From positions 1,116,001 through 1,180,000 of the forward strand of contig JBLHZY010000001.1 of NCBI GenBank assembly GCA_047631555.1: a stretch of DNA of 64,000 bases, written 5' to 3'. Source of the stretch: JBLHZY01 sp047631555 (lineage in GTDB: Bacteria > Pseudomonadota > Alphaproteobacteria > Rhodobacterales > Rhodobacteraceae). Of the stretch, positions 32,958 to 41,287 are shown one piece after another. Below the pieces are notes generated by a model, which ran no database searches, was not told where the DNA came from, and worked only from the letters and a program-made list of their open reading frames with translations. Every line of letters starts with the position of its first letter. Positions within the stretch are counted from its first letter, which is position 1. Made by a program: the position numbers and the translations under genes.

Positions 32958-34640
32958 ATGGCCAATGATGTGAATACCGCTCCAAGCGCCGATCAATCCG
33001 CCGCAAGCCAAATGGCAGACGGGCCGATGATTACCGCCGATGGTGTCCCGCTGAAAAAGAGCCTCGCGCGCGCCCTTCGCCGCGAAAAACTGCGCGCCCT
33101 TGCACTGATCGCGCCGCTGCTGATCTTTATCCTCATTACCTTCATCGCGCCCATTGGCGAGATGCTGTTTCGCTCGGTCAAAAACGAGATCGTCTCCCAG
33201 ACCCTGCCGCGCACCGTTATCGCGCTTGAGGACTGGAGCGCCGAAGATGGCCAAGCCCCTGACAACACAATCTTTTCCGCGCTGCACCACGATCTCTATA
33301 TCGCCGTTGAGCGCAAAGCCCATACCCGCCTTGGCCAACGCCTGAACTACGAAAAATCCGGCATGTCCTCGCTGTTCCGCAAAACCGGGCGCAAAGTCGA
33401 TGATATGGCCAAGGATCAACAAGCTGCCTTCATCGCCGCCGATCCCGCGCTCAAAGACCCAACAACATTCGTCGCCCTTTTTGCCGATCCCGATTGGAGC
33501 GCGCGCGAAGCCGAATGGATCGCCGCGGGTAGCGAAGGCAAAGCCCCGCGCCTGCGCCTCAATAGCCCCTCCGCCATCGCCCTGCCCCAAACCGCCGCCG
33601 CCTATGAGGCCTTTGCAACCTTCTCCCAAGTTGAGAAAGGCAAAAGCCCCAACACCGCCAAAGTTTGGACGCTGGTTTACGCTGGCCTTTATGATGATCT
33701 GAGCGCCGCGCCAAGCGCGCCAACCGGCTTTACCCCCGCGCTTGATGCAACGCTCGCCAAAGCCCATACCGCCGCCGCCTCTATCGCGCCGGTCGATTTC
33801 AGCGCAGCCTTTGCCAAAGCGGATAAAGATTGGCTCGACCCAGAGGTCTGGAGCCTAATGAAGACCTATTCCTCGCCCTATACGGCGGGCTATTTCTTGC
33901 GCTCGATCGATCTGCAACTCGGCGCGGATGGGGTGACCAAAACCCCCGAAAACGAGCGCATCTATATCCGCCTTTTCATCCGCACGATCCTGATGTCTAT
34001 GGCGATCACGCTTAGCTGTATCCTCTTGGGCTATCCGGTTGCTTGGCTGTTGGCCAATCTGCCAACGCGGACCTCTAACCTGTTGATGATCCTCGTGCTT
34101 TTGCCTTTCTGGACCTCGCTCCTGGTGCGAACATCCGCATGGAAAGCCCTGCTTCAAAGTCAAGGCGTGATCAACGATATCCTCGTGTGGCTCAATCTCG
34201 TTGGCGACGCTGAACGCCTTGTGATGATCAACAACGTGACCGGCACAATCATCGCAATGACCCATATTCTGTTGCCCTTTATGATCCTGCCGCTCTACTC
34301 CGTGATGCAGACCGTCCCCGAGACATATCTGCGGGCGGCCAAATCCTTGGGAGCGACAAACTGGACAGCCTTCTGGCGCGTCTATTTCCCCCAATCCGTG
34401 CCGGGCATTGGCGCAGGCTCGATCCTCGTCTTCATCCTCTCCATTGGCTATTACATCACGCCCGAAATCGTCGGCGGGACGAAGGGCGTCTTTATCTCAA
34501 ACCGGATCGCCTATCACATCTCCGCCTCGCTTAACTGGGGCCTCGCGGCCGCCCTTGGCGCGATCCTTCTGGCGGCTGTGATGCTGCTCTATTACGCCTA
34601 CGATCGCATCGTCGGCATCGATAACGTGAAATTGGGTTAA
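32958..34640 (+). CDS. ABC importer permease, PotB class, with about 270-residue extra periplasmic domain
   Basis: This 560-residue permease is about twice the usual PotB length. After TM1 (about 46-67, LALIAPLLIFILITFIAPIG) comes a soluble Ala/Pro/Asp-rich segment of about 270 residues before TM2 (about 339-362). The core then resumes, with VAWLLANLPTRTSNLLMILVLLPFWTSLLVR, EAA loop YLRAAKSLGATNWTAFWRVYFP and GYYITPEIVGG. If TM1 has normal topology, the insert faces the periplasm. It lies downstream of the binding protein and 4 nt before the partner permease. Confidence 0.85.
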   Translation: MANDVNTAPSADQSAASQMADGPMITADGVPLKKSLARALRREKLRALALIAPLLIFILITFIAPIGEMLFRSVKNEIVSQTLPRTVIALEDWSAEDGQAPDNTIFSALHHDLYIAVERKAHTRLGQRLNYEKSGMSSLFRKTGRKVDDMAKDQQAAFIAADPALKDPTTFVALFADPDWSAREAEWIAAGSEGKAPRLRLNSPSAIALPQTAAAYEAFATFSQVEKGKSPNTAKVWTLVYAGLYDDLSAAPSAPTGFTPALDATLAKAHTAAASIAPVDFSAAFAKADKDWLDPEVWSLMKTYSSPYTAGYFLRSIDLQLGADGVTKTPENERIYIRLFIRTILMSMAITLSCILLGYPVAWLLANLPTRTSNLLMILVLLPFWTSLLVRTSAWKALLQSQGVINDILVWLNLVGDAERLVMINNVTGTIIAMTHILLPFMILPLYSVMQTVPETYLRAAKSLGATNWTAFWRVYFPQSVPGIGAGSILVFILSIGYYITPEIVGGTKGVFISNRIAYHISASLNWGLAAALGAILLAAVMLLYYAYDRIVGIDNVKLG

Positions 34641-34644
34641 GGAT

Positions 34645-35904
34645 ATGAGCATGCAAAACGCCGCCACCCCCTTCAGCCTGAGCCTCGCCAAAGTGCCCAA
34701 AGCGCCAAAGATCGGCAAAGCGGCGCTCTATCGCTTCACCCTGCCGCTTATGGCCGTTGCTGGCGCGCTGTTTGGCTACTTGGCCGGCAATGCCGCGGGC
34801 AATCCGCTATCTGGGGTGATCCTCGGGCTGATCCTCGGGCCCGCGCTTGCCTATGTGCTGACCCAGTATCTGCCCCGCTCAAAAGGGCGCCTTGGGACCA
34901 TCGTCGGCGCTGCTGTTGGTGGCTTTGTGCTCGGCGGATTTGCAGCGGCTCTTGCAGGCGCCATCATCGGCGCTGTGATGAGCTGGATCGCCTATTGGCT
35001 CTACTCGGGTAAATACCGCGCCTCCGTGCCGCCCTATGCCACGTCGGGCCAAGTGCTTTGGCACAATGGGTTTCGCCTGATCGTCGGGCTGATCCTGTTC
35101 TTCCTGATCGCGCCGATTGTGATCGTGGTGCCGCTCTCGTTTAACGCCGAGAACTTCTTTACCTTCACCCCTGCCATGCTGCGCCTTGAGGCCGATGGCT
35201 ATTCGCTCAAACATTACATCGACTTCTTCACCAACGACAGCTGGCAGCTGGCGATGAAAAACTCGCTGATCATCGCGCCTTTCGCGACCGTGATCTCCGT
35301 CAGCCTTGGCACAGTCGCGGCCATCGGCCTGAGCCAAAGCCACGTCCCCTTCCGGCGCGCCATCATGGCAACCTTGATCTCGCCAATGATCGTGCCGCTG
35401 ATCATCTCGGCCACGGGTATGTTCTTTTTCTACTCAAAAATGGGCAACTTCTTAGAGGACAGCCTCGGCATGGATCCCGGCCTTGTGGGCTATATCAAAG
35501 TGATCCTCGCCCACGCCGCCCTTGGCATCCCCTTCGTGATCATCACCGTGACGGCAACACTTGTCGGCTTTGATCGCTCGCTAACCCGCGCCGCCGCCAA
35601 TATGGGCGCAGGCCCGGTCAAAACCTTCTTCAAAGTGCAAATGCCGCTGATCCTGCCCGGCGTGATCTCTGGCGGGCTGTTTGCCTTCATCACCTCCTTT
35701 GATGAGGTCGTCGTGGTGCTCTTTGTTGGCGCCGCCGCGCAGAAAACCCTGCCTTGGCAGATGTTCATCGGGCTGCGCGAGCAAATCTCGCCAACGATCC
35801 TTGCGGTCGCCACGCTCTTGGTGATCATCTCAATCGCCCTGCTCACAACGCTCGAGCTGCTGCGCCGCCGATCCGAGCGCCTGCGTGGCATGAGCCCAAG
35901 CTAA
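34645..35904 (+). CDS. ABC importer permease, PotC class, with N-terminal glycine-rich membrane extension
   Basis: This 419-residue permease is about 150 residues longer than usual PotC. Residues 25-125 contain about four small-residue-rich helices (AVAGALFGYLAGNAAGNPLS, IVGAAVGGFVLGGFAAALAG, IIGAVMSWIAYWLY) of glycine-zipper style. The standard core begins near residue 140 (LIVGLILFFLIAPIVIVVPLSFN), with EAA loop LTRAAANMGAGPVKTFFKVQMPLI. The start may be ATG 34645 or ATG 34651, the latter having better spacing from AAGG. It is last gene of the importer operon. Confidence 0.85.
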   Translation: MSMQNAATPFSLSLAKVPKAPKIGKAALYRFTLPLMAVAGALFGYLAGNAAGNPLSGVILGLILGPALAYVLTQYLPRSKGRLGTIVGAAVGGFVLGGFAAALAGAIIGAVMSWIAYWLYSGKYRASVPPYATSGQVLWHNGFRLIVGLILFFLIAPIVIVVPLSFNAENFFTFTPAMLRLEADGYSLKHYIDFFTNDSWQLAMKNSLIIAPFATVISVSLGTVAAIGLSQSHVPFRRAIMATLISPMIVPLIISATGMFFFYSKMGNFLEDSLGMDPGLVGYIKVILAHAALGIPFVIITVTATLVGFDRSLTRAAANMGAGPVKTFFKVQMPLILPGVISGGLFAFITSFDEVVVVLFVGAAAQKTLPWQMFIGLREQISPTILAVATLLVIISIALLTTLELLRRRSERLRGMSPS

Positions 35905-35945
35905 GCAAAGCTAAAGGCCGATCTGTCATTGGCGACCTGTTTTCG

Positions 35946-36035
35946 CAGTTGTCTAAATATCCTCGCGCGAAGCGCATTAAACCTCTGCTCCGCCAGAAGA
36001 ATTTAATGCCTCCGGCGGGGATATTTTTCCAACTG
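35946..36035. repeat. 90-nt palindromic element with three nested stems (possible dispersed Rhodobacterales repeat/terminator)
   Basis: Nested inverted arms are CAGTTG (35946-35951)/CAACTG (36030-36035), AAATATCC (35955-35962)/GGATATTT (36019-36026), and GCATTAAA (35974-35981)/TTTAATGC (36002-36009). T-rich sequence TTTTT lies inside the right arm. It sits between convergent genes, so a bidirectional terminator is likely. The segment CCTCCGGCGGGGATATTT is remembered from many roseobacter intergenic regions; this needs a database count. Confidence 0.55.
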
Positions 36036-36056
36036 TGAATGAGAGGGCTTACCCGC

Positions 36057-37226
36057 TTACGGCTCGCGGAAGGCTTCTTTGGATTTATATAGCGGCTTGA
36101 GCAGATAGGTCAGGATCGTTTTGCCGCCTGTGTGCAGCTCGACTTGGGCGCGCATACCGGGGCGGATTTCGATCTCTTGCTGGCGCTCGGTCATGGAATC
36201 CAGCGGAACGCGCAGAGTGACCTTATAAAAGGGCTCCATATCGCGGCGCGTCTCATCGGTGAACGTATCGGCCGAGATAAACTGAACCGTGCCCTTCAAT
36301 GTGCCGAAAATTGTGTAGTCGTAGGAGGTCAGCTTGATCGTGGCGGCTTGGCCTTTTTCAACATTGGCGATGTCTTCGGGGCGCACGCGCGCCTCAACGA
36401 AAAGCTCTTCGTCCAATGGAATGATCTCAAATATCTCATCGCCGGGGCGCACAACGCCGCCGATGGTTGTTACCGCGAGTTTGTTCACGATGCCGCGCAT
36501 GGGTGAGGTGATCACGGTGCGGGTAAGCTGATCATTGGCAAGTTTGAGGTCTTGGCGCACAGAGGTAAGCTCTTGCAATGTCTCTGAATATTCGCGGGCG
36601 CGGTCCAGATCGGTTTGGGTCACGACCTCGTTGTATTTCACTTGTGCATCACCGTGGGCTTTGCGCGCGCGGGTCACCTCGATCAAAGCTACGATGCGTT
36701 CTTTAAGCATCCCTTCCATCAGGTCCATCTCGGAGCGGGCCTGTTTGAGCACATTGGCCGCCCCATCGCGGCGCGAGAAGAAATCGGTCTGGCGGGCCTC
36801 TAGCAGAGCCTGTTCTGCTGCGACTTGCGCCGAGGCGCGCTCAGCCAAAGACACTGGAACAAGGAAAGCCATCTCGCCGGCGCGTTCGGCCTCTAGACGG
36901 AGACGGCGAATTTCCAGCGCGTCGATCTTATCCTGCAGGTCTTCGGCATTGGTGCGAAACTGAGTGCCTTGCAGCTTGGCCAGAATATCGCCCGGCTCAA
37001 CCGTATCGCCCTCTTTTACGTAAAGCTCAGAGAGGATGCCGCCTTCAAGGTTCTGAATGATCTGCGGGCGCGAGGACGAAACGAAAACCCCCTCGCCGCG
37101 CACGATCTCAGCCACCCAAGCAAAAGCCGCCCATAGCACAAAGATCACCAGCGCCGCGGCAGCCAGCCAAATGATGTAGCTCGGGCCCTTGAGATCGTCC
37201 ATCATATCGCTATCGGCCACGGCCAT
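36057..37226 (-). CDS. HlyD-family type I secretion membrane fusion protein
   Basis: This 389-residue adaptor has one TM helix (about 18-40, YIIWLAAAALVIFVLWAAFAW), a biotinyl/lipoyl half-motif region QNLEGGILSELYVKEGDTVEPGDILAKL, a long coiled-coil (about 95-240), and a beta-barrel end with ITSPMRGIVNKLAVTTIGGVVRPGD. It bridges the inner-membrane ABC exporter and the TolC-like channel. Start overlaps the ABC exporter stop by one base. It is last gene of the adhesin-T1SS operon. Confidence 0.92.
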   Translation of the reverse strand: MAVADSDMMDDLKGPSYIIWLAAAALVIFVLWAAFAWVAEIVRGEGVFVSSSRPQIIQNLEGGILSELYVKEGDTVEPGDILAKLQGTQFRTNAEDLQDKIDALEIRRLRLEAERAGEMAFLVPVSLAERASAQVAAEQALLEARQTDFFSRRDGAANVLKQARSEMDLMEGMLKERIVALIEVTRARKAHGDAQVKYNEVVTQTDLDRAREYSETLQELTSVRQDLKLANDQLTRTVITSPMRGIVNKLAVTTIGGVVRPGDEIFEIIPLDEELFVEARVRPEDIANVEKGQAATIKLTSYDYTIFGTLKGTVQFISADTFTDETRRDMEPFYKVTLRVPLDSMTERQQEIEIRPGMRAQVELHTGGKTILTYLLKPLYKSKEAFREP

Positions 37227-39853
37227 TATCCTGCTTCCCGTTCTGCTTTGGCTTTTGAGAGATGCTCAAGCACTTGATCACGCGGACCATCAACCGCAAG
37301 GCGGCCGTTTTGCAAAATAACTGTGCGATCTGTGAGCTTTAGGATCGGCACCCTATGGGTTGCGATCACGGCTGTGCGATGCTCAAGCCAGCCCTCAAGG
37401 CGGCTCACAAGCGTGCTTTCCAGCGTCTGATCAAGGGCGGCTGTCGGCTCATCCAAAAGCACAATACGCGGGTCTTGCAACCAGATGCGCGCCCAACCAA
37501 TGGACTGGCGCTGGCCAATGGAAAGCCCCTCACCACCATCGCGAATTTCCAGATCGAGGCCCTTGTGATGGCCGCGCACAAACGGGCCGAGCCCGGCAAA
37601 ATCAAGCGCCTCAAGCATGCGATCATCGTCGCGCTCAAGCCCGTTGAGATTGAGGTTTTCGCGCAGGGTTCCAGAGAAAAGCCGAACATCTTGGCTCAGA
37701 TATCCAAGGTTGCGGCGAATATCTTTGGGATCAATCTGCCCCATCTCAACACCGTCAAGCATCAAGCGGCCACCCGAGGGCGCATAAAGCCCAGAAAGCA
37801 CCTTAAGAAGCGTCGATTTGCCCGAGCCATTAGAGCCAAGAACCGCAACTTTCTGCCCCTCTTTGATCACCAAAGCCGGCACATCAAGAACAAGCCCGCC
37901 CTCGGTATCATAGCGATATTCCATCGCGTGAAGATCGAAATTACCGTTCAATTTATCGCGGCGCAGGTAGCTTCGCCCACCTGCATATTCCTGCTCGGCT
38001 TCGGCAATCGCATCAAGCCCATCAAGCGCTGCGCGCACATTCGACCAGCGCGCCATGGTGCCCGCAAGCTGGGTCAGCGGGGCAAGCGTGCGCGATGTCA
38101 GCAAGCCGACGGCAATGATCGTCCCGACAGTAAATTCGCCTTTGAAAACAAGGAATGTCCCGGCCATCACAGCAATAATATAGGTCGCCTGCTGAAGCCC
38201 TTGGCTCCAATAGGTAAGCAAAGCGGCAAGCCGGCGCTGCTCGCTCGATTTGGTTGCCGAGAGGGAATTCAGCTCGTCCCAAAGGCGGCGAACGCGATCT
38301 TCGCCGCGCTGGGTTTTCAACGTATCCAGCTCAAAAATCGCCTCATGCAACAGACGAGAGGCCTTAACGGAGGCGCCTTGGGTTTGCTTGGTCAGCTCGA
38401 TCATCTTGCGCTGAAAGAAATAGCCCGGCGCGACCATCAAGATGCCGCCCACGATCAGCACCCAAACGATATTGCCTGCAATCGACCAAACCAGCAGCAA
38501 GAATACCGCGATAAAGGGCACATCCGTGATCGTCCCGATGGTCGAGGAGGTAAAGAATTCGCGCACCGAGCCAAACTCGCGCATCGCCGAGAAAAGGCCC
38601 GAGGGCGAGGTGATTTTCTTATCCGAACGCATGCCCAAAATGCGGCCCATCAGAAGCGATTGCACCTGCATCTCGATCACGCGCCCGGCCCCATCCATCA
38701 GCCGCGAGCGCGCCAGTTTGAGCCCCGCTTCAAGCGCGATGGCAAGAAATGCGCCGATCGCCAAAACCCACAAAGTTGCAACGGACTGGTGCGGAATTAC
38801 CCGGTCATAAACCTGCAAAGAAAACAGCGCGACAGCCACAGCAAGCAAGTTGGCCACAAGCGAGCCAAGCGCGATTTCTGCGATTTGGCGGCGAAAGCGC
38901 GGGAACTCACCCCAGAACCAATGACGGCTAACCTTGTCAGGCATATGGGTCTGCGCGAGTTGCTTCATCGAGGCTTTGCCACGCAGCAAAACGCCGGTAA
39001 ACACCGGCTCAAAATCCGCGAGCGGCACATCCATGCGATGGCCCGCAACGCTTGGATCATAGACCGAAAGCGTGTTGCGATCCTGCGAGAGGATCAGCAC
39101 CGCTTGGCCCGATTTCATGATCGCAAGGGCAGGCCAAAGATCGGGCATGACTTGCGCCACAGTGGCAATCTCGGCCTTCAATCCCGTTGCCTGAAGTCCG
39201 ACCAACAAAGTGCTTGGCGAGACATCGCCCGGCTTGTGGCCGCGCATCGCTTCATAGGCATCGGCCGCGGCGGCCTCGCTGCCCAAATAGCCCGCATAAG
39301 CGACGATCAGATCGGCGCGATTGGCAACCCGGTCCTCGGCGCTGCGCCCAGGATTTTTCGAGGTTTCAAAAACGCGGTGTGCGGTGAAAGCAGGCGCGAC
39401 GGCGGCATGCTGCGGCTCGGGGCCGTCGGTCAGCTCAATGCGCGGTGTGACATCGGCAATCTGGGGCGCGCTGCTCGGCGCTGCGCTTGAAATCTGTTCT
39501 GCTGGCCCGCGGTTGATCCGCGACGGCGCCTCGGGGGCGGGAAATTCGGCCACGGTGCCTGATGTCGGGGCTTGGGCAGCTTCACTTGGGGCGCTGCGGC
39601 TAAGAAACGGCAGATCCTGCGCCTCTACATCTGCTTTTACCGCGGTGTTTTCAACGGCTTGCGCTGGCTCCGCAGGATCGCTCGACGCGTCATTCGCGCG
39701 GCGCGCCTCAGAAGAACGCGCGCGCTCCTTAAGAACGGGATCAGCCGCCTCGGCGGGCGGCTCTTGCTTTAGGTCGATTGGTTTGGCCTCGGAGGCTGGC
39801 TTTGATGGCCGCCGCCCTGCGTTGATCGTAAAGGCTATCGGTTTATCGCTCAA
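37226..39853 (-). CDS. Type I secretion ABC exporter (LapB/HlyB class) with degenerate C39 domain
   Basis: This 875-residue exporter has a low-complexity Ala/Glu/Pro-rich tail at residues 1-165, then a C39-like domain (about 170-300) with no visible catalytic Cys or His, like the CLD of HlyB. A six-helix TM domain (about 325-600) follows, then an ATPase domain: Walker A GSNGSGKST, signature LSIGQRQSIGWAR, Walker B IVLLDEPTAALD. The start is TTG 39853, overlapping the tolC-like stop as TTGA. A non-cleaving CLD fits a large adhesin substrate whose signal is C-terminal, here the next-door adhesin. Confidence 0.92.
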   Translation of the reverse strand: MSDKPIAFTINAGRRPSKPASEAKPIDLKQEPPAEAADPVLKERARSSEARRANDASSDPAEPAQAVENTAVKADVEAQDLPFLSRSAPSEAAQAPTSGTVAEFPAPEAPSRINRGPAEQISSAAPSSAPQIADVTPRIELTDGPEPQHAAVAPAFTAHRVFETSKNPGRSAEDRVANRADLIVAYAGYLGSEAAAADAYEAMRGHKPGDVSPSTLLVGLQATGLKAEIATVAQVMPDLWPALAIMKSGQAVLILSQDRNTLSVYDPSVAGHRMDVPLADFEPVFTGVLLRGKASMKQLAQTHMPDKVSRHWFWGEFPRFRRQIAEIALGSLVANLLAVAVALFSLQVYDRVIPHQSVATLWVLAIGAFLAIALEAGLKLARSRLMDGAGRVIEMQVQSLLMGRILGMRSDKKITSPSGLFSAMREFGSVREFFTSSTIGTITDVPFIAVFLLLVWSIAGNIVWVLIVGGILMVAPGYFFQRKMIELTKQTQGASVKASRLLHEAIFELDTLKTQRGEDRVRRLWDELNSLSATKSSEQRRLAALLTYWSQGLQQATYIIAVMAGTFLVFKGEFTVGTIIAVGLLTSRTLAPLTQLAGTMARWSNVRAALDGLDAIAEAEQEYAGGRSYLRRDKLNGNFDLHAMEYRYDTEGGLVLDVPALVIKEGQKVAVLGSNGSGKSTLLKVLSGLYAPSGGRLMLDGVEMGQIDPKDIRRNLGYLSQDVRLFSGTLRENLNLNGLERDDDRMLEALDFAGLGPFVRGHHKGLDLEIRDGGEGLSIGQRQSIGWARIWLQDPRIVLLDEPTAALDQTLESTLVSRLEGWLEHRTAVIATHRVPILKLTDRTVILQNGRLAVDGPRDQVLEHLSKAKAEREAG

Positions 39854-41211
39854 ATCTTCGCCCCATCAACCAAAACACCCATTTCTTTTGCAATTTCCAA
39901 CTGCGTCAGCGGCACATCATATTTCAAATCAATCTGCGCACGGCTTTGATCTATCACCGTTTCATACATGCTGACCAGCTCCAGAACCCTACGTTTTCCG
40001 GCCTGAAATTGGCGCTCAAACAGGCGCAGATTTTCTGCCGATTGTGCAGCCAATCCGCGCGCGTCGGCCTCTTGGCGGGCCGAGGATGATACCTTTTGCT
40101 CAAGACGTGCCGCGCGCCGATTTGAGGCCTCGACTGCCTCACCAACTCGAAGCGATGCGGCCTCTTCCTGCGCGGTAACTGCGCGTAAATTGTCGCCTGT
40201 GTTAAAGCCAAGGCCTGCCCCGCCCGCTTTGATACCGGCCTTGCCCGACGCCAGATCGCCCGACGCAGACACCGAGGGCAAAAGCCCGGCACGATCCATG
40301 CGGCTTTGGGCAACTGCGCGCCCGGCTTCGGCCTCGGCCAAGATCACCGAAAGCGCACCCGATCCAAGGCGCGGAACCGTAATGCTCTCAGCGCCCGAAA
40401 GCCCCTCAACGCCGCCCGCCGCCATGGTATTAAGCTCGGCCATTGCGGTACTTGCTGTCTCTTTTTGCAAACGCGCATCGGCTTCCATTTCGCTCAGCTT
40501 GGCCGAGACAACAGAGAGCTGCGTGCGATCCGCGATGCCGCCATTTACGCGCCCCTCAATGATGCGGTGATATTCGCGCATCTGGATCACGCCGCGCTCG
40601 GCCAATGCGGATTTTTCTTGGGCTTTTTGCGCGGTAATATAAAGCACCAGCGCCTCGTAGACCCGATCATTGACGTCCTGCGAAAGCGTCACCGCCGCGA
40701 CCTCAACATCCGCGCGCGCAAAAGCGCGTTCGGCCTTTTTGCGGCCGTTATCAAACAGCACTTGCTCAACGATCAAGGAAGCGACGAAATCACCCAAGGA
40801 GGTGAGGCTAATCGAAGGGCCAAGCGTTGGCAGCCAGTTCTTTGACGCGGCCACAGCGCGCAGCCGGGCCGAGCGCAATTCCGCCTCAGAGGCGCGCGAA
40901 CTTGCCGCCGTAACGGAGGCTGCGACCCGCCCATAAGCCGAGCCCGGCGCAAGCACGGATTTGCGCGATTGCAACGTCTCGATGATTTGGGAATATTCTT
41001 TATCCGCCGCGCCAACATCCTGTTGTTCAAAAGCACCCGCAGGGGCCGCCGCTTTGATCTCTTCGGATTTATTGTTTGCTTTGAAAGGGTTGGCAATGCC
41101 CGCCCCCAGAAAAGGCAATTTACCTGAGGTCGCCTCGGGCGCCCCAAGGCAAGCGCTTAGTGTAAACGCCAATGTCGCAAATAATGCGCCCTGCTTGATA
41201 TGCCCTCGCAA
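39850..41211 (-). CDS. TolC-like outer-membrane channel lipoprotein of type I secretion
   Basis: The protein is 453 residues from the favoured start TTG 41211, where GGGGG lies 5 nt upstream and a short lipoprotein signal follows (GHIKQGALFATLAFTLSAC; lipobox LSAC). A start at TTG 41244 would add 11 residues. The mature part is made of two long alpha-helical hairpin repeats with Ala/Glu/Arg-rich heptads, as in TolC/LapE. It is placed between adhesin and exporter genes. It is annotated as an OEP family member from pattern, with no catalytic motif expected. Confidence 0.85.
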   Translation of the reverse strand: MRGHIKQGALFATLAFTLSACLGAPEATSGKLPFLGAGIANPFKANNKSEEIKAAAPAGAFEQQDVGAADKEYSQIIETLQSRKSVLAPGSAYGRVAASVTAASSRASEAELRSARLRAVAASKNWLPTLGPSISLTSLGDFVASLIVEQVLFDNGRKKAERAFARADVEVAAVTLSQDVNDRVYEALVLYITAQKAQEKSALAERGVIQMREYHRIIEGRVNGGIADRTQLSVVSAKLSEMEADARLQKETASTAMAELNTMAAGGVEGLSGAESITVPRLGSGALSVILAEAEAGRAVAQSRMDRAGLLPSVSASGDLASGKAGIKAGGAGLGFNTGDNLRAVTAQEEAASLRVGEAVEASNRRAARLEQKVSSSARQEADARGLAAQSAENLRLFERQFQAGKRRVLELVSMYETVIDQSRAQIDLKYDVPLTQLEIAKEMGVLVDGAKI

Positions 41212-41287
41212 AACCGCCCCCAATATTTCATTGCCAAACTGCAAACCGGGGCGGAGGATCTATGCCCCCCTGCCCCAGCCGTAATCA

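Noticed and set aside
35754..36038. 94-codon plus-strand frame after the PotC-like gene
   Set aside because: Out of frame with the permease and runs through the palindromic element; no RBS.
37355..39490. 711-codon open frame on the plus strand
   Set aside because: It is fully antisense to the type I exporter gene, which has all ABC motifs. The putative protein is Arg/His/Lys/Gln-rich with no domain, as shadow frames in GC-rich DNA are.
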